Assembly: GCA_022559985.1 (NCBI GenBank) | Contig: JAFJTR010000129.1 | Coordinates: forward strand, 1-59,993 | DNA from: Parastagonospora avenae f. sp. tritici 18332-5 | Taxonomy: Eukaryota > Ascomycota > Dothideomycetes > Pleosporales > Phaeosphaeriaceae | Direction of reading: 5' to 3' | Length of the DNA stretch: 59,993 bases | Shown here: in pieces, positions 29,517 through 39,751 of the stretch | How the letters are laid out: each line of letters opens with the position of its first letter | Position numbering within the stretch: the stretch's first letter is position 1 | The notes under the pieces: generated by a model | Database searches by the model: none | What the model was told of the DNA's origin: nothing | The model's input: the letters and a program-made list of their open reading frames with translations, nothing else | Translations under genes and position numbers: made by a program

Positions 29517-31881
29517 TCACAATACGTCATGACCGACACCTGTCGACCTCAATCGACATCTCAAACGCTCATGCTTTTCCCGGTATTCCTTCCGGGAAAC
29601 GACAACATGGCAACCAGGATTGCGACACGGGAATCGGGCTTTGCGACCGCAGTCATAACGCATATGGCGGTTGAGATTGCCCACGTTTGAAAGCTGTTTA
29701 TCGCAGCGATCGCATGAAAACTGATGGGCTTTCGGTCGATAATCTGCTTCGTCTGTCGTTCTCGGTTCTGGAACTATGGAAGCTCCCACGCTACGTACAG
29801 TTAGTATGGGGGTCTCGAGAGGGCAGTGGAAACGCTCTACCTTGGATGCGGAAATGGTTCATCCACCATACTGCTTTCACGCACACGCTGACGCTTCTTT
29901 CTCAGGCAGTTGGTAGAAGGCTCCAATCCCACATACAGGGCGAGCATATACAAGTTTCGTTCCTCATAGTTCTCGAACTGTAGGTTCTGCCCTTCGACTT
30001 CCAACCAGGCACGCAGCGCTGGCACCTGGAATGATCGGAGAACTACATAGCATTACTTTTTAGCGATTGCCATAATGAAGGTGTTTCGGAAATATCAACT
30101 TACTCGCAAAAAATGCGATGATGAAGCCGAAAATCGCCCCAGCCATTAGTAAGATGAGAATTGAGTCTGCAAATTCTACTCCAATGGGAAGTTGTCTGGT
30201 CGCGGAGTACGCTCGCGGGTCCTCCATTTCACCGAGCACTTCTTGAACTGCTGCGTAGCTGATATCGATCGCACTTTCCGAATGATTCTCATTTCGAGGC
30301 GCTTGTGGGTCCGGCAGCGGCTCTCCCTCTGGTATGTTGATCTGGGGATAACAAGATATGAGACTAGAGAGTAGGTCTTGGAGTCGAAGTAGCGTCTCAT
30401 CGGAGCCGTATTCAGATACGGTCTCCGACAACTCTCCTTCAAAGGTCTTGTCCCAAACTGCTTTGGTAATGGCGTCGAAAGAATGAAGACTGTGGCGTGG
30501 AACAATGGTCTTCCACCGACCCAAGTCTTCCACAAAACTCCTCCTGAAATCTGGATTGTTCGGATCTTGAGACCCCATTGCAAAAGCCACCTGTAATAGC
30601 CGGCAGATCTTCTCGAGGGTATGAGGACGTTTGCCTTGTAGCACTCGGCGTATGGTAGCTACGCCCTTGTCCCAGGCCTTGTGATAGCGTTGATTCAAGA
30701 TTTTCGTACCGATCTCGCACTCTGCCATCTTAACGTTGAAACTCCGATGCTCTTCCCTGAAAGACGCGTGTAGCCTCTCTGTGACAAGATGTCTCTTTTC
30801 CTCTCCATCGAGGCGGCGCACACTGCGGAAAGAGGAACCAATGGATAACTTTTCCGATACCAGTCGATCTTGTCCCCAACCATCAAGGATGATGAAAGCG
30901 CCCATCAACCTGCAGTTTTCTTTGAATTCAGGCTTGCAGATGAGCTTTTTGATCTCATAACAATGGTAGGAGGTGGCCACGATGCCGTTTAGGAAGTCCT
31001 TCTCTTCATGACTCAAATCGAAGGCGCTTTCCAATGACCATTGTAAGCAGTCTTCAACATTTATCGGATCGGCCCAGCCTTCATCCCACTTTGGAAGTTC
31101 GTTCAAATGATTTTGAATAGACTTGAGTATGCGATGACCTCTTGAGGGGCTTTCGGTTGGGCGATCAAAGCGGCCGTCCTCTTGTGCACTCCTTTTCACG
31201 CTTCCAACCTCGTCCCTCCTTGATGCATCGAAGGTCCCAGTAGCGGCTGAAGATGCATATGACATGAAATGATCTTCAACAATATTTTCGCGCGAAGCTA
31301 AACTCTGGAAGGCACAATCAACAAGATTTAGATCCTTAATGGTTGATAAGCGGTGCATGTCTTGCCAGTAGCCAGCAGATATGACTCCATGATCATAGAA
31401 ATGCTGGAGATTGAAACCACAAAACATGTTTCGGTCAAGAAGGAAGTCAGCGATGAGGAGCTCGAGCTCCCTGCCCTCATCCGGATTCGCGTCTCTGGAG
31501 TCGGAGTCCCCGTCAACCGAGCGGTAATTCATGTCGCTTGATTCGTTTACATGGATCTTGGTTAATTGATCTCGAAGAAAATAATAACGTTCGGCGATAT
31601 CAGGAAAGTCGAGAACGAAGGTGTTGGTTAACTCAAGTATTTGTCGTAGGAAAGGACTGCATATTGTGACCCGTAATTTATTCGCAGCCACGTTCTTATG
31701 CACAAGAAAGGAGTATGTGCTAGGAGCATTGTCGCCTTGGTGTTGAAACACTCCATTACCGAAAGAGTACATCCGGTTGACTTGGCTACTGGTAAATCAG
31801 TATATCTGGACGCTCTCACTAGCACACAGGATAATCTTACGCATCTTTGATCTCGACGAACTCAAACGCTGGGGTCCGCAT
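29517..31881 (-). CDS. Unknown protein with one membrane span and C-terminal C2H2-like zinc fingers, four exons
   Basis: Proposed exons are 31881-31841, 31788-30104, 30042-29841 and 29790-29517. Introns of 52, 61 and 50 nt have GT-AG ends, and a branch-like CTAAC (third) is visible. All phases match (1, 1 and 2 nt carried), giving 733 residues. The N-terminal 550 residues (MRTPAFEFVEIKDASQ, NRMYSFGNGVFQHQGDNAP, KLRVTICSPFLRQILE) are not recognised. A Ser/Glu-rich linker follows. A hydrophobic span (DSILILLMAGAIFGFIIAFF) lies at about residues 555-575. The last 160 residues hold VPALRAWLEVEGQNLQ, a basic CLRKKRQR patch and two zinc-finger-like units, the first a C2H2 variant (FSCDRCDKQLSNVGNLNRHM, then Cys) and the second CRNPGCHVVVSRKEYREKH. 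If the second splice is not used, the protein ends 12 residues after the span (LHYGNR) without fingers. Confidence 0.7.
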
Positions 31882-32619
31882 GTTCCCCAGTGTCGAACAT
31901 AAAATCTGTTGCTTGCACGCCTTTCAGTGACGATATGATGCGCACTACGTAGTCTGTCGAATTAACAATCATACAGGGAAGACTGACGGGCTATATACAT
32001 CGTCAGTTTTCACTGTCGTGTTCTTGCTGCCTTGCTGGCGGTAGGAATTGTGCAGATGACCGGTCAGCATTGCGGCTGAGCGCTGCGGGGTAGAAACCGT
32101 ACACCGGATCACAATCATGCAGTGACGATTGCCTCACTCTGCCTGATGTAGGAACTGTGCATGGTTCTTATCTCGCGTAATTGCTTGCAGCAATCGTACC
32201 GTTCCTACAACATGCTTTTGCATTTTATGTAGGAACTGAAGTCGACCCTTGAACGCAAGGCTGGACTCAACGTCTCTGGCACCCGACTTCATGAGCGGGC
32301 TCGTAATAAGCAGTGGCGAGGTTCTTCTGAAGTAAAACGGTGTTCGCATCTTGCTGCAGTATTCCTACGGGCGCCATGGCGCCTCAACTTAGGAATGCAG
32401 TCCCATTGAGCAGAAACTCTCATCTGCTGTTTTGTCAAACGATTTAACTCGATTCCTACAAACTGAACTATATATATAGAGAGTTTTCCCTAGATGGCGC
32501 ATATCAGTGAAGAACTCAACATTAACTTCAGTTAAGCTACTTTCTCATCTTGACGTCTTCACTCTCTCTTAAAGTACGTTACTGCACACCACGGTCGATA
32601 TTCTAGAGCTAACGGACTA
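31882..32619. promoter_or_regulatory. Divergent promoter with six GTAGGAA motifs
   Basis: This 738-bp interval separates the start codons of the zinc-finger/membrane gene (minus) and the 70-residue membrane protein gene (plus). The heptamer GTAGGAA occurs exactly at 32041, 32148 and 32229, and inverted (TTCCTAC) at 32202, 32362 and 32453: six copies in 420 bp, three per orientation, often within GTAGGAA(C/T)TG. A run of TA repeats (32469-32478) about 145 bp before the plus-strand ATG could serve as its TATA element. The motif density suggests an array of sites for one DNA-binding protein, but nothing identifies it. Confidence 0.6.
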
Positions 32620-32832
32620 ATGACAGCATTCAGCGATTTTGCGACAATGTCCTTTACACAACTGCAAAATTCGACGGCGGCATTATGTACACCTACTTCC
32701 CCTTGCTGCAGCCAGGTTCTATCGACAGGGGATGTAATCGCAATAGTATTCGGCATCATTACGGTTTTGATTGGACTTCTTGGAATACTTCTGGCTACAT
32801 TACGTGGGTATAAACAACCTCAATCTCATTAG
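32620..32832 (+). CDS. Small single-span membrane protein, 70 residues
   Basis: The frame starts with MTAFSDFATMSFTQLQNSTA (an internal Met10 is an alternative start). A Thr/Ser/Pro/Cys-rich segment follows (LCTPTSPCCSQVLSTG), then one strong hydrophobic segment (DVIAIVFGIITVLIGLLGIL, continuing LAT), and it ends with a short basic tail LRGYKQPQSH. The layout suggests an outside-facing N-terminus and a cytosolic tail. I do not recognise a named family. Support is the hydrophobic profile, a promoter-like upstream region and the divergent arrangement with another membrane-span gene. It is short, so expression needs proof. Confidence 0.5.
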   Translation: MTAFSDFATMSFTQLQNSTAALCTPTSPCCSQVLSTGDVIAIVFGIITVLIGLLGILLATLRGYKQPQSH

Positions 32833-33335
32833 GTCAGTGAGTACATTAGCTCTTCACTTTTGAGGTGTTTTGATACCTTAGTAGACAAAGGCATCAGTGC
32901 TGCATTCAGGAGCTCCTCATAACCGAAAGTACAGCTAGGTGCTATAATATCAGGATATCTACGTGCTTAAGGTGCAGCGGTGTAGGCTGATTTGAAGGAT
33001 GACTACGATTGCACTTCGTGTAAGTACGACCGTACAAATAGGCGACAGACACGATTTCGATCGAGTCAGAAGGCTTTTTTAGTTGAGCTTCAACAAACAG
33101 TAGCGCTCATATTTGCTTGGTGCTTTCTTTAGGTAGAAATCTATAATGTTTCCATGCTGACTTCATTTCCCTGTTCCAGATACATCCTGCTCAGGATGTA
33201 CCTCCCGGGAAAGGATGCTGCGCCAAAATGATTCATACCATAGCAGGCGTTACACAGGGATTGATAGAAGCATTACGAAGATCATCATTTGTGGGTTCGA
33301 GAGTATGCAAGCTTACGCAAACTCCGTGCCAACTG
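32833..33335. other. Intergenic, no gene
   Basis: 3' flanks of the small membrane protein gene and of the cysteine-rich secreted protein gene (convergent). No supported frame. Confidence 0.5.
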
Positions 33336-33810
33336 CTACCTTATACGTCTATGAACACGATTGTGGGATACGATGTGTGTCACCGTCATCGCTCTATTCA
33401 CGCCTTTCTGTTCCACCTTCTCCTCTCCGCATCCGTCATTCCAAGAGTCATCCACGTTCCTCCAGCCAGTCGCAGGCGGCTGCACCAGACCATTACAGCA
33501 GCACCCTCCAGAAATGCACTGGCAGGCGCCATTGAAGCCCTAATCACCTTGTTAGAAACCAATGCTAAACGCTTTGGCAAGGATAGAGACTTACGTCGCA
33601 AGGACACTCGACGCACGCGATCTGGTAGGTACCCGAGGGGATGTTGGCAGTCGTGATGGCGGCGACTTGGACCTCTTTGAAGGGGCGATTGAGACGGCTC
33701 TGGGAGGGTATTAGCAGATGTGCGGATTATGTTATGTGGAGGTGTATAGCATGGGGAGAGGCCATGACGCAGACGGCTAATAGGGCACCGATGAAAATGG
33801 AGAGCTTCAT
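33336..33810 (-). CDS. Small cysteine-rich secreted protein, effector-like, three exons
   Basis: Exons 33810-33751, 33699-33595 and 33539-33336 give 122 residues. Residues 1-18 (MKLSIFIGALLAVCVMAS) are a signal peptide. The mature part begins SRLNRPFKEVQVAAITTANI and contains CVECPCD, then, across a 55-nt GT-AG intron, GACQCISGGCCCNG: eight cysteines within about 25 residues, followed by WNDGCGEE. The first intron (51 nt, branch-like CTAAT, acceptor CCCAG) has GC instead of GT at its donor. If it is not spliced, the reading meets a TAA nine codons after the signal peptide. It is therefore either a GC-AG intron or a damaged gene. Size, signal peptide and Cys density are those of fungal secreted effector candidates; the target is unknown. 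Confidence 0.6.
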
Positions 33811-35021
33811 GATTTGATTTGGGTGTAGTTTGGTTGAAGTTGATCAGAGTTCGTGAATTTGAGTCGATTAGGTTGGAGAGGTCAAGCAAATTCTGAGAGC
33901 CCAAGAGGTATTTATCAGTTGGAGGAGGGAGAAGGTGAGAGTGTGATAGTGGCGTTGCCTGTGCCGCTATACAGTCGGGCTGTGCCGCAAAAAAACGGGG
34001 AGCACTGAGTAAAATGAATCCTTACTGCGTCGCTCGAATGCGGCAACACCGGATGCTGATCGAGTCTTGTAGTTTGATCGTCTGGTCATCGTGAACTCAG
34101 TGTACTTGGCGGGGCGAGGAATAACGTAAGACTATGGATGACCGTGACTGCTACATGGAGTTCTGACTAATAGTGGTTGCAGAACGAGATGTATTGTATT
34201 ACAAGAGTCGACACATGTGGCAACAATCTTGTGCCCAGATTTGCAAAGCCTGGCCTGATTCGTGCGGTGCGGAAAGCGCATCCCTTAGGACGTGTCACCA
34301 ACACTTCAATTCCCGCTTTGATCAACCTTCTCTTATATCTGATGACTTACGCGGCGGATCAAAGATGCTGCTAGGAGTAGGATGCTTGATGATAAGGTTT
34401 GTTGCAGCAGTACGCGGGCACTGTTCGATCTCATTCTGTCTGGAGCTGTCCACGGGAACACTAATTAGGGCGCTCCAAATTGCGACGGAAGAAACAAATT
34501 CGACTCGGATCATGTATACGATCTTCTAACAGTATCTAGAAGAAAATTCGACGTTCTTGCGATGTTCGAAATTCATGCGAACGCACTTGCTCACAAAGGC
34601 ACGGAAAGACTTTCCAGCCCTGGATCGCCTTAAAACCTAGTTTTAAGAATTCGGAGATTTGATGAATCAAGTACTCTAGGTGTTGCGCTGCTTTGTTTGT
34701 CAAGTTGCTAAGGAGTTATCTTACCGTTGTACACTAAGAAGTGCTGAGCTGCGTAAATGTACAAACTTCGCACGCACTAATCAACCCGATCATTGCTCTT
34801 TCCTCAACAGTTTCATCAACCAAACGATGAGGTACGAACAAGAAGTCGCCGTCTTGGGCATCAGGACGCACGACTCCATCACCTACGACATCACCTAAAA
34901 CAATACTACCGGACACGCCACACGCAAGTCTCATTATTACACGCACGAAAGACGCCTAAATTACAAGCTACTGAACTTCTACACAACTTCATTCCTCAAT
35001 CATCTACACGTCTCAACTCCC
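33811..35021. other. Intergenic, 1.2 kb, no supported gene
   Basis: 5' flank of the cysteine-rich protein gene and promoter of the GH81 gene. Several 60-120-codon frames lack family features. Confidence 0.45.
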
Positions 35022-37527
35022 ATGGGCTGCTCACCGTCCAAACCGAAACCCACACCACCACCCCTAAACCGCACCAACTCGGCATGGCTCGACTCCCTCG
35101 TCCCCTCGCGCGCCCGCAAAAACATCTTCCACCCCTTCGGCGCTCCGTCCTCCAACATCGCCACAGCCGCCGAGATCCCCCCAGACAACATCTTCACTCG
35201 CATCCAAGAAGACAATATCCTGCCTCAGATACCAATCGGCCGCCACCATCCCGTGCCCAGGACAGGTGTCGAAGACGACGACAAGAGGACGATGAACACG
35301 AATAAATTCTACGCCAACGTCTTTCTGGGGAAGCAGAATAGGCCAGTTTGGACGCAGCCGTATGCAGTGTGGTGGGGGAAGGGGCGCGATGAGCCTGAGA
35401 TGGCGAAGACAGTGGGCATATGTGTTAGCCATGCTGAGGAGAGCGATATTGTATACGGAGAAGGAGATCCCGCAAAGGCATTTCCATCCCCTCTCCTTCC
35501 CTTCAATCGCAGAGATTGGCGCTGACAAATTCCCAGTCCTACTACAACTCCCTCCCCCAGTCCCTCATCCTCTCTGCGAAAGAACTCGACGCCGAAACGA
35601 CTCTTACATCGGATACTCATACCCCCTTCTCTGTCAACATCAATCTACGCACTAATTCCTCCCCTGAGCCCAGAATCACATTCCCACTGGTCCAGGGCAT
35701 GGCCTTCGTCACCGCAGGCTACCGCACCGCCACGCCCACCATCCAGACCTCCGGCAAAGGCTTCGTCGACATCAGCCACCCCATCGCGCTCGGCAAGAGC
35801 GTGAAGTACCGCGTGCAAGACAGCTCTGGACGGAATTGGCTGGTGTATGTGAACCCCGTTCCCGACGTCACTTACGACGCAGCCAAATTCTTCCAGCTCG
35901 ATCCCAACACGCTTCTCGGGCCGCCAGGCTTCAAGGGAACGATTCAAGTCGCCAAGAATCCCTTGGGCGCGGAGGGAGAAGCAATGTATGATCGCGCGTG
36001 CGGCACCTTCGTCACATCCGCGAAACTCACCGCCGTGGTAAACGACACCAAAGGCAGCTATTCATTCCAATACACCAAAATCGGCGCCTCCCCGCTCCTC
36101 ATCTTCGCTTTACCGCACCATATCCAATCCCTCGATCCGGATATCAAAGCGCAGGCCACGAAGCTGCAGTTACGCACGACGACAAAGGGGCTCGCGACCG
36201 CGCTCTGGACCGAGAAGGTGAGTTGTGTTGAGCCGAATTTGCCAGTGAGCATGGGCTTCGCGCCCTGGACGCCCGGCATGACGACAAAGCCGCGGTACAC
36301 GCCCGAAGTGCTCGCGCTCATCGCGGCGGTTGCGGAGCGCGATTTGCGCCGCGCAATGACGGAGCCCGTGCCGCAGGACAGCATGTACTACGCGGGCAAG
36401 TCGCTGGCGAAGTTTGCGACGATTGTGTGGGTGTGTCGCGACGTGCTCTCCAACGAGTCGCTCACCTTCCTCGGGCTGGAGAAATTGAAAACAGAGGTGG
36501 GCAGATGGGTGGCTAATCTGCAGCTGCACCCGCTGTACTATGACGATACGTGGAAGGGCGTGGTGAGTAATGCGGGCTTCACGGATGCGAATGCCGACTT
36601 TGGGAATACGTATTATAACGACCATCACTTCCACTTTTCGTACTTCGTGTACGCGTCTGCTGTCATTGGATACCTCGACCCGGGTTGGCTGGCTCAGGGA
36701 GACAATAAAGCATGGACGAACATGCTGGTGAAGGACTTCTCGGAGGCGGAGTACGAGGGAAGGGATTTCCCGTGGCAGCGCAGCTTCGATTGGTGGCATG
36801 GGCACAGCTGGGCGAAGGGGCTGTATGAGGCAGGCGACGGCAAGGATCAGGAGAGCACGAGCGAGGATGGGTGGAGTGGGTTTGCGGTGAAGATGTGGGG
36901 GCGTGTGAGTGGGGATGTAGGCATGGAGAAGAGAGGTAGGCAAAATACCCATTCCTACTCTACTTCACCAAATGCTAACAAAAACCCCACAGGCAATCTC
37001 ACCCTCGCCCTCCAAGCCCGCTCCTTTGCCAACTACTTCTACCTGCAATCCACAAATACAAATCACCCGCCGCGCTTCATCGGGAATAAAATCACAGGCA
37101 TTCTCTTCGAAAATAAAGTCGACTGCACAACCTACTTCGGCACGCAGCCCTCTCTCATCCGTGGCATACACATCCTCCCGCTCAGCCCTGCAACCTCTTA
37201 CTTGCGTCCGCGCGCCTTTGTAAAGGAAGAATGGGACGCGTTTTTCTCCGAGGGCAGGGCGAACGTGGATGGTAACTATCCACTCCTATTTCCTATTCTT
37301 CCCACCATTCCCACCATTCCCACCTCTCCAGGACGATGCTGATATGTCCAGGCGGCTGGCGCGGTATTTTGTACGCGAACCTCGCGCTCATCGATGCGCG
37401 GGCGAGTTACACTTTCTTCCGCGATGGGATCAATGGGTTCTGGGATGAGAGCTGGATTGATGGCGGGGCGAGTCGGACGTGGTATTTGGTTTGGGCGGCT
37501 GGGGTTGGGGGGGATGTTAGGCGGTAG
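35022..37527 (+). CDS. GH81 endo-beta-1,3-glucanase with acylation-type N-terminus, four exons
   Basis: Exons 35022-35477, 35537-36935, 36993-37271 and 37352-37527 give 769 residues, the usual GH81 size. Introns 2 and 3 are GT-AG; intron 1 begins with GC (see findings). Family features are NKFYANVFLGKQNRPVWTQP near residue 90, GMAFVTAGY and SFQYTKIG in the beta-sandwich, YYAGKSLAKFATIVW, YNDHHFHFSYFVYA carrying the catalytic Asp, WWHGHSWAKG, and DGKDQESTSE with the catalytic Glu pair. The end is GFWDESWIDGGASRTWYL. It hydrolyses beta-1,3-glucan internally. There is no signal peptide: the start in a good context (CCCATGG) gives MGCSPSKPKPTPPP, a classic myristoylation/palmitoylation motif. It may therefore act on the inner face of a membrane, like the intracellular branch (yeast Acf2), not in the wall. 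Confidence 0.93.
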
Positions 37528-38049
37528 ACTGAGGTTTGCCATTGAAAGGGTGGGAGAGAGTGGTGGGATGAGTGAGGTTGTAGTTGAGTGTTGATGCCCT
37601 CATCCTGTATTGTATTGTTAGAGGTCCAATTGTTAGCCCGGACCTAGATGTGTAAATCCATACTACCATCTCAATCACATACATACCAAGACAAGACAAA
37701 CCATTACTTTTCAAACTTTTTATTGTACTTTGCTACCCTACATATACAATCCGTCCCCTTGCGCTCCCCTCCAATCACACCCCACCAACCCCGTCGCACT
37801 AAATGCCGCGTCTTCCGCATCTCCTGCCCAATGCAGGCGATCAGCAAGCCACGTCTGTAAACGCCAGTTGTAATCGAGATCTAAGAAAAATAGTACACCC
37901 AGGATAGACTACTCGTACAAGGAAACAACAGTGGCAAGGGAAAAAAGGTGCTTGATGCCTCAGGAGAGCATATACAAATGAAATGAAATTTGGTCGTCGC
38001 GCTGCGACGCGCCCTTTCAATTATATGTTTGGGGTAGGTGGTTGTGAGA
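37528..38049. other. Intergenic between convergent genes
   Basis: 3' flanks of GH81 and of the Ca2+/H+ exchanger. T-rich and A-rich stretches suggest poly(A) regions. No gene seen. Confidence 0.5.
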
Positions 38050-39751
38050 TTACGAGCGCTCGAAAAAGCTCGCGATGAACTTGGGGCCAAGCTCGCCGTT
38101 CGCGTTGTCGGGGTAGATGTAAAAGGCCAGGGCAATAATGGCGTAAATACCGATACACATGGCACCCTCGAGGTAGTTGCTCTTTCCGTCCTGGATCAGA
38201 TAGTTGACGATGAGGACCGAGATGAAGAAGACAATGGTCTCGAAGCCCTGGAAGTGCAGCGTCATGGGCTGGTGCATGGCCCAGCCGAGGAGGACGAGGA
38301 AGGGGGTGACGAAGAGGGCAATCTGCATCGAGGAGCCGATGGCCACGTTGATAGCGAGGTCCATCTTGCCCTTGTATGCGACAATGACGGCGGTGACGTG
38401 CTCGGCGGCGTTTCCAACAATCGGGATCAAGACCAGACCGACAAATGTTTTGCTGATATTTGCGGACTCGACAATCGAGTCGATGCTGCCCACGAGGAAC
38501 TCGGCGCAGATGGCGACCATGACGGTGACGACAACGAGCGCAACACCCGCGGCGACGGGCGACAGGATCTGGGGCTCCTCCTCGTCCTCTCCGCCCTGGT
38601 TCTCGACATCGGCAAACAGGTTGTGGTGCGAGTAGAGCTGGAAGTAGAGGTACAGAATATAGAGGATCAGCAGAATGATGGAGGTGCCGTGGGAGAGGAC
38701 GAGGATGTTCTCGTCGGTGGCCGGGTCGTGCTTGTCGCCGTTGCGCATGACGGCGTAGAGCGTGGCGGGGATGATGAGCGAGGCTGAAGCGACAGCCATG
38801 AGCGAGGACATGGTGGATGCGACCGTCTCGTTGAAGCTGCGCTCCTGCTCGCGGATACCGCCGGCAAGGAAACAGCAACCGAGGACCTGGAGGAGTCAGA
38901 TTTGGGTGAGTGATGGGTGTGACTGATGCGACTCACAAGAAGAATGTTGGACAAGATGCTACCCAGCATGCTCGACTGGACGATGCGGATCTCGCCATCT
39001 TTGAGCGCGACAATGGAGACCTGTGGGGGTTAGCAGGACTCACGGCGCATCCCGGCGCATACTCACAATCAGCTCGACGGCATTGCCAAAGGTCGCATTC
39101 ATCAAACCACCTAGCGTCTGGCCCAGCTTGGCCGACAGCTCCTCGGTCGCAAAGCTGAGCAGGGCGGCGAGCGGGATGATGGCGATGAAGTTGAGGATGA
39201 AGACAGCCGTAGGATTCCAGTGCATCAGGCCGGCGATGATGCCGATGGGCACAAACACAAGTAGAACGTTGACATAGTTGCTGGCGAGCGTCGCATACGT
39301 CAGGTGCACGACGTGCTTGGGCAGCGTCTTGAAGCGCGACTCGTCCTCGCTGTTCTGAGTGCGCCCGATGAGCGGGGTCGTCTCGTTGTGGTAGCGGCCA
39401 TTGGGAGCCGGCATGTTCTGCTGCTGGTTCTGTTGCTGGTTCTGGGGGTACGAGGCGTGGCGTCCCATGCGATGGAAGTCTCTCTTGATGTTTTCTGTGC
39501 GGCGCGACGATTAGCTCTGGGTGGTTGCACGTGAGCCCGCGCGGGCGATGGATGATGGATCGTGATGAAGGCTGGAATGTGCGGACAAGGCCAGCTATGC
39601 AGATACAGACAGGTGGTATGCGAGCGATGGTGTTGAGAATACCAAGAGACGCGGTCCAACTAGGCTGGGCGAGTGCCAATGGCGGGAGAGGGCGTGACTG
39701 GGACAGGGCGGGGAAGATGCTTCAATGAGCCATGGTTAGGTACTCACTCAT
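38050..39751 (-). CDS. VCX1: Vacuolar Ca2+/H+ exchanger (VCX1/CAX family), four exons
   Basis: Exons 39494-39067, 39020-38937 and 38886-38050 are well supported (introns of 46 and 50 nt). A 4-nt first exon (39751-39748, ATGA) joined over a 253-nt intron places KNIKRDFHRM in frame ahead of MGRHASYPQ and gives 450 residues. If the upstream exon is wrong, the start is the ATG at 39468. The exchanger sends cytosolic Ca2+ into the vacuole against protons. CAX c-1 repeat is GGLMNATFGNAVELIV and c-2 is GLVLIPIVGNAAEHVTA; the Glu in each is transport-essential in the family. An acidic loop (NQGGEDEEEP) lies between halves. A Gln-rich N-terminus and TTPLIGR, a dileucine-like sorting signal region, precede helix 1. 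About eleven membrane spans. Confidence 0.93.

Noticed and set aside
29517..30042. Separate short C2H2 gene starting at ATG 29947
   Set aside because: A GT-AG intron (30043-30103) joins it in frame to the upstream 570-codon frame, and the region between has coding character without its own convincing start. The separate-gene model is kept only as an alternative.
33295..33305. GGGTTCGAG resembling a tRNA T-loop
   Set aside because: No matching acceptor stem, D-arm or anticodon arm within tRNA distance. Similar words at 12258, 27296 and 58810 also fail.
36170..36952. 260-codon minus-strand frame
   Set aside because: Antisense shadow of the GH81 coding exon, which has clear family motifs.
38021..38878. 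285-codon minus-strand frame rich in Arg, His and Pro
   Set aside because: Out-of-frame reading of the Ca2+/H+ exchanger; the proper frame shows both CAX repeats.
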